Shown piece by piece: positions 34,179 to 45,315 of a DNA stretch of 64,000 bases. How positions within the stretch are numbered: the first letter of the stretch is position 1; the number at the start of each line of letters is the position of its first letter. Where the stretch lies: contig JAMPIQ010000001.1 of NCBI GenBank assembly GCA_024699855.1, positions 17,174,001 through 17,238,000 of the forward strand. Direction: 5' to 3'. The position numbers and the translations under genes were made by a program. The notes beneath the pieces are model-generated. The model was not told the DNA's origin. It searched no databases and was given only the letters and a program-made list of their open reading frames with translations. Source of the stretch: Aphelenchoides besseyi. Lineage: Eukaryota; Nematoda; Chromadorea; Rhabditida; Aphelenchoididae.

Positions 34179-37100
34179 TTAGTGAATTCGCGAGAATTCC
34201 TCGACGAAACGCAAAACTTCTTCGACAGTTGCGGGACCTAAAACTCCAAGTCGTAAGTCGAAGTTGTGAACGAAAACAAACCTTTGAATTGCGAATCCGG
34301 TGGTTGTTCCATGCCGACGATAATCTGCGCAACTTTGTCGCGCGAAATCTCAGCCAAACTCTCAATCAAATCGCCATCGACAAATCCCGCATGTTTCATT
34401 GTAACTCGGTCCATGTAGAAGTTTCGATAGTCGTCGTAACTGACCCGCATACAATTCGAGATGTTCTTTGCGACATGACGCTGCAACTCCTCAACATATC
34501 TGCAGGAAGCAAGTCAACGATGAAATGAAAGAGCAAACTCACTCGAAGGTTTTCTTCGGCAACTGAACAATCACACCCAAACCGCCGTCTGACGTGCCGT
34601 AGAGAATCGGATTCTTGTAGTTGGTGTTCGAATTCACGTTCGAACTGTGCAGATTACCACGACGCATAACGTTCACATTCTCACCCAAATACCAATGGCC
34701 ATTCTGTTCGAAACGCATTCGATCATCGTCGTTGTCACCTTGAACTTCCTTCGTGCACGTGTACAAGTTGTACGCATTCTCGCCCGCAATCACTGTATCC
34801 GTATCGATAATTTCAACACACGTCGTCCATTCGGCCGTATAGTCACGAGCGACTTCTTCGAACTGAAATATCGGAATTTTTCTCAGCACTCGAAGCTCTA
34901 ACGGACCTGATTCTCGGCGTGTTTGTACGAGAGCATAACCACCGATCGAATCAAATCGCCAACCAAAATCATGTCACCTTTCGTCTTCATGTGAAGTGCA
35001 GTTGTGAAATTAAAACACGTGCTTTCCAATCGTAAATCGTTTACATTCGTCCAAGCGAACAATCGAACCGAACTATTGATGGCACAAACCAACTTGTTGT
35101 GCAACGTTTCGATGGCCAAAACGGCACCTTTGACTTCTTTCTCTTGAACCAAACGCATTTTACTGATCTTATCGTCGTAAGAGAATACTAATACACGACC
35201 CTGAAATATCATTCGTTTTTTAATTCTTTCGATTCAAACTCACTAATTTCACCTCAGATTCCATTGGATCGACGTATCTGGAACAAGAAGACAAGTTTGT
35301 GAATACGCGTTTACAAAAACTTACGCGGTTCCAACTACATAGTAAGGAGTTGCCGCGTCGCCCAAATGTGCCGCACAAATCGACATTGCGTACTCGGATG
35401 CTGGAAGCTCGCAAACGTGAAGAACCTCGAAAGTAGTTGCTTCCAGAATACAAACCGAATAGATGTCCACTTGTTCGCGTTCGTATTCCGATAGTTGTCG
35501 ACTGGTCGATGCGCTACTACTGAGCGGAAGAACGGTATGTGAAGTGCAAGAGGTCGAAATGGACGGTTGCACCACTTTTCCATTTGACCCGTCACTTGAT
35601 TCATTTCGTGAAGTAAGAATTGCGATTGTTTTGGTCTCCGGTTGATAAGCAATCCGTGAAACACCTTCACCCAATGGAACGGATCGAATATGCAACTTTT
35701 GAATGTCATCAATCACACCGATGAACAATCGTCCCGCATCAGCCAACGCAAGACTGCTGGGCATATGTTCGGAGTTCAAGGGACACATTTCGTTTACAAG
35801 CTTTAGATTGACGTTCGAAAATATCAATTTTTGATTAGACGAAAAGATAACGGCTGGACGATCACTACACGCAAAAATATTCGTGTTGTCTCGCGCATTG
35901 AAACGTCTCAATCGAGTTGGTCGAGTACCTGTAAGTTGAGACGAAGTTTGACTATAAAAACTGTAAGCACAAACCCAAAGTCGTCTTCTTTTCTTCGCTC
36001 AATACTCCGGTTTCTTCATCGACATGAAAATAGAAGAGTGTTCCATCGGCCAATGACAACATCATATACAAGATTCCTTCCATTCGTGTCAGAACGACGG
36101 ATCGAGACAGAACATCGCCAACAACCAGCGGTTCGCCCAATTGTTTTAACTCGTGTGATACACTGAAGATGACAACTTCATTACTGTCCCACAATCCAAC
36201 GGCTGCCAATCGAGAAGGAGCATTCTCATCTGAACAACGAAACAAGTTGGTTGTATGTGAACTTGAACTTACCAATGGCCGAAAGATCAATACACGAAAT
36301 CTCGGTTGAGAACTCGTGAACCGCAATTGTTTGGGCTTTTGTCCCGTCCGATTGTGCGTAAACAAGTTTTTCTCCAGTAGCCAAAAGAATCTGACCGGAA
36401 TAAGGATTGACAGCGCACATTGTTACACGACCTCTTTCTTTGTGCAGTGAAGTTCGAACTTGCGAAACAATGTTAACCGCTGATGTTGTGATTTGTAGCA
36501 AATTGCCGGTCGATTTCAAGATTCCAGCATACAAAGTGGCGCTGTTGAAGTCAAGACCTGACGCGAAAAATAAAGTGATGAAGTTATATTTTCAATTACC
36601 ATCGATTACTGTATCTTCCCATTGTTCTTCGGAAATATCGAACAAGTGAGTCACATTCATAAACGAAACAAGCAAGTAGTTGTCCAGTTCTTGTCCCAAA
36701 TTAAATGCGAACAAGTTACGAATGCCTAGAAGCTCAATATTCGCAACTTCTTCGATCCCAATTCCTGATCTAATCACTCGCAACGAGCCTTCCTTGAACC
36801 CTCCCGAACAAGTGACTATTTGATTTTGTCCATCAGTGTCGATTGCTACAAGATCGCGAATCGGTCCGAGATTCGGAAACGAATCGATGAGCTCAATGAA
36901 GGATGCGTGTTCATTTGGTTCGCACAACACTCGTATCAGTTGACTATCACCCAATCGAGAACCAATAAAAATAACAGAATTGTCCAAATAAACCATACAC
37001 TCGGGAATCGATATTTCACCCAACAATTGAATCTAGACGAAAGATGTTTGAAATCGATTAGAGCTGATTAACCAACTTTAATATCTTTAATCGTGGTCGT

Positions 37101-38187
37101 TTCGTCCGTTTTATCCGTAATCAAAATCAACATGTACAAGCGACCCTGAACATCGCCCAACAGCATTCGTTCACCGTTCGCATCTACCGTCGCATAACAA
37201 CAAACTTGAGCAACGTGAATGAATGGTGGTGCTACAGCGGTATATGTTTTTGCGTTCTAAAAATCATAATTTAATGTTCAATTGAGATGTATTCTGTACT
37301 TTGTGATAAGAAATCGATTCCTGCCCAACAACCACAACTCCACCGTAGAAATCAGGGACGGGGATCAGTAGTGAGGATTCAGATTCAATGTTATCTTGTC
37401 TCCACCATTGTTGAAGTTCTTTGTCGTTGACATCAATGTGACAAACCTTTAAGTGTCGACCATTTGAGTCCTGATAAATATACGCAATTGACGGTCGACG
37501 AAGTGAATCTGAAAGCAAAGAAGTCAAAATCTTACTCTTAAATTGATTTACCTTCATCCTCCAAAAATGTGAAGTCGGTGATTTGAGAGTCTCCAAATCG
37601 AATGTTGAAACAAATCAAATCCTTTTCATCGCCCCATTCAACGACCTTAAGTAGACCGTCATAGAGTCGAAGGGCAATGAGCTGAAAGTTGAGATAAGCG
37701 ATAAGTTTTGAATGTGTGAGCTTACTCCCGTCTTATGATGAATACTCGCCAAGATTCCGCCTTCAGATTGGCGGGCAACTTTGTCGCTTACGTTACCTGA
37801 TGCCCGAGTATGACAATTGCCATTGGCGTCGAAAGATAGGACCGCCAAATGATATTTGCAAGTCAGGATAAGTAGAGAGTCGAGTTTCTAAACTTTCAAT
37901 TCACGCAATTTACTCGAAAATATACTCACTTCATTGGGTGCTTTGAAGGCTTGAATCACGGCGATTCGACCGAAGACCGGTATTTCACGATATTGTTTGA
38001 GTCCATCTTCGGTCAGCAACAGCATTTCGATACGATTGATTCGTGAGATGATCAGATCTTGAGTGTCCTCGTTTCGAAAGTTTCCGACCACACAGCCATT
38101 AACCACCGTCGGTTTCTGTGCCGATACGATGTAATTGGCGATGCTGCTCACGTCATTATCCTTAGTCGGTGGTGAATCGACTTCCAT
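34179..38187 (-). CDS. ddb-1: DDB1, CUL4 ubiquitin ligase adaptor
   Basis: DDB1 links CUL4-RBX1 to DCAF substrate receptors in DNA repair, replication and histone regulation. The protein starts MEVDSPPTKDND at 38187, and the conserved beginning NYIVSAQKPTVVNGCVVGNF identifies it. Three WD-like beta-propellers fill the rest, with typical segments RIEMLLLTEDGLKQYREIPVFGRI, SVIFIGSRLGDSQLIRV and GDLIRSVVMLSYKH, and a C-terminal helical domain NFYMDRVTMKHAGFVDGDLIE. The last exon, reached through an intron of about 43 nt, ends VEEFSRIH with the stop at 34179-34181, like the EEL(T/S)RIH end of the family. About 1,100 residues over many short-intron exons, close to family length. No missing piece noted. 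Confidence 0.95.
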
Positions 38188-38964
38188 TTTGTCTGAAAAG
38201 TTGGAATGCTTTCGGAAGATAAACAACACAATGACTATTAAATTTGGTGACAAATCAATCGTTTGAAAACGCGAGAGCAGTTTGTAGTCGAAATGTAAAA
38301 CACGGCAACAAACTGAGCATTCGAATTCAATTCCACAATAAAATTCGTAGAGACAATCTTAACTCTATAGTGTGTTCATCAAAACACTAAAAGTCACGTC
38401 ATTTCTTAGCCAATTGTTCAAAAATAAGATCAGTGAACGATATTCAAGATCCACCTTTTAATTGGCGAGGAAACTTCTGATCGTAAACACCGAGTATGCA
38501 TTTCAAACGAGTGTGAGGATCCCGCCATTTTGTTCCCACAGTCTTTTGACTTCTGATGAAGTGTTGTCTCAGGAGTGTCAAGTGAAGCTCGCAAAATTTT
38601 GCCTCCGGCTTTTTCACGGTCCGTTTTCGTGTTCGAACACAGCCTGAGGGCTCATCGCTTTGCAGTTGTCTTTACAATCGTGTGTGATTGTCGTTCAATC
38701 GTCCGTTTTACAAAACTTTCTCTCAACGTAAAAAACTCTACGGTTGTTGGAGAGGTAATTTTGAGTTTTTTGGTCGTCGAGAGCTCACGAGATTTTGGAT
38801 TCGAAGAGGTTTCGTGTGATTAAACGGCCATTATTCCCACAGCTTTTGGAAGTGAACACACGACCGGGCGTGTACCGTCGTTTCCTTTTTGCATTTTCAT
38901 TGAATGAAATCTGATGACATTTCGAAGTTTTTTGGCTTTTGTAATCTCGTCCTTTCCAGACCAA
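38188..38964. other. Divergent promoter region between DDB1 and TSR2
   Basis: No gene recognised. It ends in TTTCCAG five bases before the TSR2 ATG, a probable trans-splice acceptor. Confidence 0.45.
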
Positions 38965-41008
38965 ATGGCTCCCAGTGCAACGACGGAACAGAAAGCTCAG
39001 CTGCGTGTGGTCGTTGATCGCGTACTGGACTCGTGGATTGGATATCAAATGGCATTGAAGAATCAATCGGCCGGTTCGGCAACTGCCGGTTTGGATGTTC
39101 AGTAAGTGAATGAGAATTTGAAAACATTGACAAACCTTTTTTGCGAAGCTTATCAATCAAAAGCGAAACGAATTTCCATTGACGTTTCTTTCGCTGTTTT
39201 CTTTCCGAAGCGGTTTAATAGTCCGCTTTACAGTAAAAATCGATTGGCGAGCAAATTCCTGATTAGACAGAACGAGTGGAGCAGAACGGAGAGACGTTAA
39301 TCTACGCCAAGAGTTTTACGATCAATTGTCTCTCTAGTACCCCAGGAGCATACCGTGCTTGGTAATCGGGTTCGAAGGATTCGAAAATGTTTACAGGGCC
39401 GTTCCGAGCTTCTTTTCGCTTAATTCCCGACTTGTATTCAACCATGCGAAGCAGAAGAAGCAGCAACCGCTTCTGCGGTGGTGCCCGAGGTTCTTTTTTC
39501 CGTCGTTCCGTTTGGGCTTCTCCTCCACACTTGTTGTGTCGTTCTTTTCACCCCAAAAAAAGACGGAAGAACTGTTTTTAATGTTCGCTTCGCACACCGA
39601 AAAGAGTTTCTCATTGTTGCTCTGCAAAAGTTCTATTGGTAATTTGAATACACGATTCAGATGGTCACAGGACTTTTGATTTAAAAGTACAGATAGACAT
39701 TTGGACTAGTGGTTTCGGCCTCTTCGAGTACATTTCCGTAGAGCTTATGACTCTTGACGTCTAAATTCACGGAAATCCGCTTTCGAAAGCTTTTGTATCC
39801 GGTTATACATTCCTGACTCAGCTTCCGAATTTTGCGTCATTTTCGTGTTCATCGTTCACACGTTGAAATTTGTTCATTTGGTCACGAAGACACAAGAGAC
39901 TACTAATTGAAAAAGTTTCCTAATTGCATATCGTTTCGTAGTCACTGAAATGAGTTCTTTTCTTGGTTCGTCTTGTTCATAAGTCGAGGGGCGTTGAATT
40001 GGCAATTAGATGGAGGAATAGAAGAGTTTGCACACCGCGCCATTATTTTTGCGTCTTCATCATTCGATGTGCTCTAATTCTGATGGGAAACGTGACGAGA
40101 GCCCTCAGACAACTTATGAGAGGAGATCGTGCGCTTACGCACATTCCTTTTCGTAATCCGTCGACTTCAAACTTTTATGGCAACAATCCGTGACCACGTC
40201 AATTCAAACGGTACTCATTAGTTGCATTCAATTTGTAATGTACTTTCGGCATTCTGAGAGCCTGTGAGAGCATTTGGTGTTGTTTTCTATGCGCATGCTA
40301 AACAGTCAAATTGAAAGCAATAGACGGCGCGGACATGTGAGTTGTCGTTTTGGCACATGAAAGGCGCGTAATAACCGCGAAAAAAGTTTCTCGAGTCTCT
40401 GACCACCGGCTAAAATGTTCGGTTTTTTTCGTGTGCTTGCATCGAAACGCCGTGACTTACGAGCCTTCAGGTCGTGTTCTGACTGGGAATACGAAATGAC
40501 TTTTGAGTTCATAAGCATCTCGGCAATTCCATCAAAACCTTTCATTGTCCTTACTTGTGCACCTGTCATGTTTAGTTATGTACGTATGCGCATAACGAAA
40601 CAACCACTCCACTTTCCTCTTGGGTTTTATCGGCACTCATCTTTCTGTGGATAGGGAATTAAGAGCTTCAGAACAAATGAGTCTTTGTAACGATGTTGTT
40701 CGTTTATTTTTAGATTACACGAAGAACTGACCGAATTGTTGGCCCGTCGCGCTGATATCGACAAGTACGATATCGAAGATTGGCTCGTCGATGCGTTCAG
40801 CGAGGGATTCAATTTGATTCTCGAAGATGAAAGCATACCGGAAATGAGTCAAGTACTCTATCAATGTTGCGCCAACATCTACAAAGGCCAACTTGCGGAG
40901 GCCGAGATCGTGCTCTCCAAACTTCCATCCACGGCACAAACACAGTCCGTCACACAACAATGCGCCGTGCAGAACGACGAATCATCGGAGTCGGAGGTTG
41001 ACGAATAG
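38965..41008 (+). CDS. TSR2-like pre-rRNA processing factor (eS26 escortin)
   Basis: TSR2 carries ribosomal protein eS26 to pre-40S particles. Two exons: 38965-39101 and 40714-41008, joined by a 1612-nt intron with GTAAGT and TTTAG ends. Exon 1 encodes QLRVVVDRVLDSWIGYQMAL, which corresponds to the start of the TSR2 domain. Exon 2 encodes LHEELTELLARRADIDKYDIEDWLVDAFSEGFNLILEDESI, then a helix QVLYQCCANIYKGQ, then an acidic Ser/Glu end ESSESEVDE. The size (about 143 residues), the central F-x-x-x-x-EDxS pattern and the acidic tail match the family. The WGG-like motif is poorly conserved here. The large intron is unusual for this genome. Confidence 0.8.
39102..40713 (+). other. Large intron of the TSR2-like gene
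   Basis: A 1.6-kb intron in a genome where most introns are 40-60 nt. It contains short ORFs on both strands with no domain (for example 39359-39679, 40306-40569). It may harbour enhancers, a noncoding RNA or an alternative promoter. Nothing specific recognised. Confidence 0.5.
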
Positions 41009-41565
41009 ATCGGGCCGTAATCTCGAGATCCTTTTTGTTGTTGTTTATGTTATTCGAATTGATTGTTGTGGTTAAATCAATATTTACATCAACTGAAGTC
41101 GAAGTTTTGATATTAGACATATTTGTGGTTGAACTGAAGCCACCTGAGTATTCGATTTGAGCGCTAATGCGTGTTGCTTTTCCTCGACAACATCGAACGG
41201 GATTTGACGGCTTGATGATATCAAGGGTCTGCTGTTTGCGTATTAACTTGCCGAAAAAGGGCGGGCAAATCGTTCCGTTTCTTTCGTATCTTCTTCCCCG
41301 AGGGTCCAACCTTCGTCGAGTAGTTATTTGGGCACCTTCAATTTTGAAGAGAATCTTCATCGTGTAGGCATAAATGTTGAGCGTGTGAATGTTTTTCTTT
41401 CGCCTTTAAACCGAACATGTCTTTTGCGTTCGTTTTGAGTTCTTCTTTATACAGTAGACCGGAAGTATTATCAACCGTCTGTCCTCTTCAGGTGCTCGTC
41501 TTTTTTCAATTCTTCAAATTTCAAGTACTAACTTCTATTTTCCTTTTAAACTACATATTCACACG
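41009..41565. other. Intergenic region before STAT
   Basis: A minus-strand 136-codon ORF (40950-41360) is rich in Arg, Asn, Ser and Thr and overlaps the TSR2 end. It has no domain and is not called. Confidence 0.45.
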
Positions 41566-44562
41566 ATGATGGTAAGCCCTTTGATTTCTTGTCCACTAAT
41601 GCATTTGCCCTTGTTTCCGTTTTGTTACTTTCCTCTTTGCTTTGTTCTTTGGAATATGAATACGAATCTTTATGGCATTGGGTTATATCCAATTTGTTGT
41701 AGGGACCATCCGACGGTTGTGCGTCAGCGCCGGAGGGTTGGTATTACGAAAACGAATCACCGATGTTGAACATGTCCTATCCGGACGTTAAACTGAGCCT
41801 TCAAGCTCTCACCAAAGAATGTCAACATCTGTGGGAGGAGAACAAGGATATGCAAGTAAGCTTTATGATTGTAGATTAAAAACGAAACTTGTAGGGACGT
41901 TTTATCAACGATCTCTCCGAATTGCAACGCTTCCAAGTTGCAATTGGACAACTCGAACAAACCCAACGACATGATCAAATGCGTCATGCTCAACATTCAA
42001 TGCAGGTAGAAGGTGGAGAATGAAATGAAAAGATGAGTTGTTTAGGAGATGCAACAACGAGCTAGTCACTTGTACGAACAACTTTGCGAACGAAGAATGA
42101 CATTGGTAAGCGAGTCAGACAATTGAAGAATGTGCAAATTGAATTGTAGACTCATCGACTAAACGATGGAATTCAACAAATCGCAATGCTCCAAGGTCAT
42201 CTGATAAACGAAAGATTGTTGGATTGGAAGAATCGACAAAAATTATCGCAAATTGGAGTCCCATTTGATAATCGCGATGCAATGCTCGACGATATTCAAA
42301 TGGAGTGAGCTTCAATAACAAGATAGTCGATCAACGTTGGTTTTAGTTTCGAAATGATAACCGAGAATAACTGGCAACTACGAACGTTCGCTTGTTGGCA
42401 ATTGGATTTGTTGCGTCGTAGCCCGCAGCTTTCCGACAACACTGCACAATCGCATATCACAAATTTGAGCACAATACACGAAACACTAACCAAACTCTTG
42501 TGTATGTTGGTCTCTCAAAGCTTCGTCGTTGCTGTTCAACCGGATCCCGTCCTCAAAACCCAACATAAATTCGTGGCCGAAGTTCGATTGTTGATCGGCG
42601 ATCGGTTGGGCGTCAAACAGCATTTGGTGAACGCAAATGTTACGGTCAAGATCATCGCCGAAGAAGAGGCACGAATGTTGAGTGTGAGCCAATTGACAGA
42701 GAAAGAAATGTAAGGTCGTATACTCGATGATTATTGTACTTCAATCTTTTTGTTGCATTCGACTTTTAAGACTTCAAAGTTTCAAAAAAATTTTCCCATT
42801 TTAACTTGTCGTTAAAGTACATTTGGTGTAACCGTTTCGTTACAGTAAAACGGTTGGCTCTATTAGCAACGACTTTGAGAAGTTGGCATTCGAAGAGGAC
42901 AAACGTCGAATGTGTGCAAAATTCAACAACTCGGTAAGTGAACTTTGAAGTTTGAAAGTTCAATCATTGTGCACAGAAACTCACTCGTATTGCTCATCGT
43001 AAACCACCGCGCAAGTACAAATCTTATGTTTTTGAATAATCGAACTTTTTAGCAAAAGGAATTCAATCGGATTTAAAATCGTTGATGGTCCAAACAGCAA
43101 CTGATCAGAAATACGCGTTGCTCTTTCATATCACTCCGTTTCAACTCGGCAACTTGGGCAAATTTGATGTTTGGACCTTGAGCTTACCGCTAATGGTCAC
43201 CGTACATGGTTCTCAAGATTGTGATGCCCAAGGTGTTATTCTGTGGCAACGTGCCTTTTCACCAGTGGTTAGTTCGAATGATTGAGAATTGAAAAGGAGT
43301 ACGTGATTTCAGACTCGAACTTCGGTGAACGAAGATGTTGCGGCAGTGTCATGGAATGACTTGAGTCAAGTGCTAAGGCACAAATTCACACTTTTCACGG
43401 GAACACATCGACCCTTAAATGATTCTGACCTCAACTATTTGGCAGAAAAGTTGTACATACAATTAGGCCCCGATCAAAAACCAATTACTTTCCATCGATT
43501 TGCGAAGGTGTTTTTCGAATTTTACTTAAGAATAACTTTCGTTTCAGCAAAATCTTCGAGACGACGTGAACTTCTCATTCTGGTATTATTTTTTCGTCGA
43601 TTTCATTCATGTTAAATTCCAGGGAATGGTTCTTCTTAATCATGCAATTGATTAAACAAAAGCTTCTGAAGTTCTGGGATGAGGGATGGCTCATTGGATT
43701 TATATCGAAAAACGACGCTTCGCAACGAATGGTCATGAACTCGGTTCCGAGTTTTTTGATGCGTTTCAGCGACACTCAGACCGGTGCCGTAAGTATTGGA
43801 TTTGTCTGCGAAGACGATGGAATGAAAGGTTGACCGACTTGTAAAGTTCGTTTTGTTGATTTTTGACTTTATAGTTCCCTTCCATTTGTCGCCATTCACG
43901 ATAAAAGACTTGGATCAGCTATCGTTAGCACAACGAATTGCTTCATGTCCACAGCTCAAGGAAATACGGTGAGTTTTGGCGTGATTAACAGGACTTAAAA
44001 GAATGTGTTTTTTACATTGTACTCATGTAATTTTTCAGTTATTTGCATCCCGATATCGACAAGGAAGAAATGTTACGTGTATTCGAAGGAGAGGAACGTC
44101 ACAAATCCGAATCCCCGACCGGCTACATTCAGAGCGAAATTGTAATGGTGGCAAAAACACGGTAACAAGTACATCATTATGTACTTAATTTTGTGGAGTT
44201 TTTTAGCAAAATTGGCGGTTCTTCGGTCTTTGGTGACAGTCCATCGCCAATGTCCAATCAAAGCAAACTTGACTGGTCGCCCGGCGAGTTTCAGCCCGCA
44301 AGCTCAATGGATATGTGAGTTGACAAGACGAAGAAATTGATTTTGTTTGTCATTTAGACCCTACGGTTATCAAAGCGATGAAATGGTGAATCCGATGTCT
44401 CAAGGACAACTGGACACCGCGAATGTTGAGAGTCTTTTGGGTGCAGGTTTTCGACCACAACTACCGTCACAACCACTACAACAAGTCGACTTGTCGTTCA
44501 TCGATCACAACTTCCACAACTACAATCTTTCACATCATCCCGGTACTCCCGGTTCACAATGA
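41566..44562 (+). CDS. sta-1: STAT transcription factor
   Basis: STATs are phosphorylated on one tyrosine, dimerise through their SH2 domains and bind DNA. The start MM at 41566 is joined by an intron to GPSDGCASAPEGWYYENESP. A long four-helix coiled coil follows (about 41800-42500), then an immunoglobulin-like DNA-binding region (AVQPDPVLKTQHKFVAEVRLL, a STAT hallmark, near 42530-42600), a linker with LRDDVNFSFWEWFF, an SH2 domain with FLMRFSDTQTGAVSI containing the phosphotyrosine-binding Arg, and GYIQSEIVMV near 44120, which aligns with the activating Tyr of other STATs. No obvious N-terminal interaction domain is present, as in nematode STATs. Many exons with introns of about 45-60 nt. 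The tail is Gln/Pro/His-rich and ends GTPGSQ. Confidence 0.93.
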
Positions 44563-45315
44563 ATTCTATTGCATTCTTCCAATCTATTCACTCCTCTCTG
44601 TACAAACCTTTCAATTTTAGTCATATGATTGTAGTTCACAAGACTTTTTTCTAAAATTGACGCAAAAAATCTTTACAAAGAGCGCCAATCTTGTCATTTC
44701 ATGTCTGCAACCTCTGCTCTTTTGCATTCAATAGTCGTTGTTAGTTTTCTAGTCATTAATTAGTCCCAATCCGAACACCGTTGTTTCGTCACATACCCTC
44801 GGTTGTATTCCAATTATCGTAAACAAAACTCAATCATTAGTTTGGTCCGTTTTCCCAACGAAATTTCTACGGCCAGTTAAACGGATCACAAACCGAACTT
44901 CCCTTGACTTTGGCCTCAGGTAATTGCCGGACTCTTTTGTCTGTTTGTTTGTACGTTAATTGTTTCCATTTGTAATAAACAACATTGTAGCTGAGCGCTG
45001 TGTGAGGTACAAAGACCTGAACGAATGACGTGACTTCGAAATGATTTAAAACGAGAAGCCGATTGACTCAGTCAAAGCTTGCGATTGGAGTTTTGATTAG
45101 CAGCTAAATCGTTAAGAAGTTGCATTAGCTGATTCAGTTAACATCGAAGAGCGCAGTCACCAGTGAGAGTCAACTCTTCCACTCGTCAGTCGTTCGTCCA
45201 CTGAGATCGACCGCCAAAGCGAAAAACAGCGACGACGTGTCCATCCGCGAATCGGATGTGATCAACGCCAACGGCGTTTCAGTTTCGCTGTCAACACAAA
45301 TTTCTTCGAAGCAAA
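44563..45315. other. Intergenic region between STAT and the cysteinyl-tRNA synthetase
   Basis: No gene recognised. It presumably contains the STAT 3' UTR (AATAAA near 44974) and the promoter of the next gene. Confidence 0.45.

Noticed and set aside
35321..35911. 196-codon minus-strand ORF as a separate gene
   Set aside because: It is an exon of DDB1, in frame with the flanking exons.
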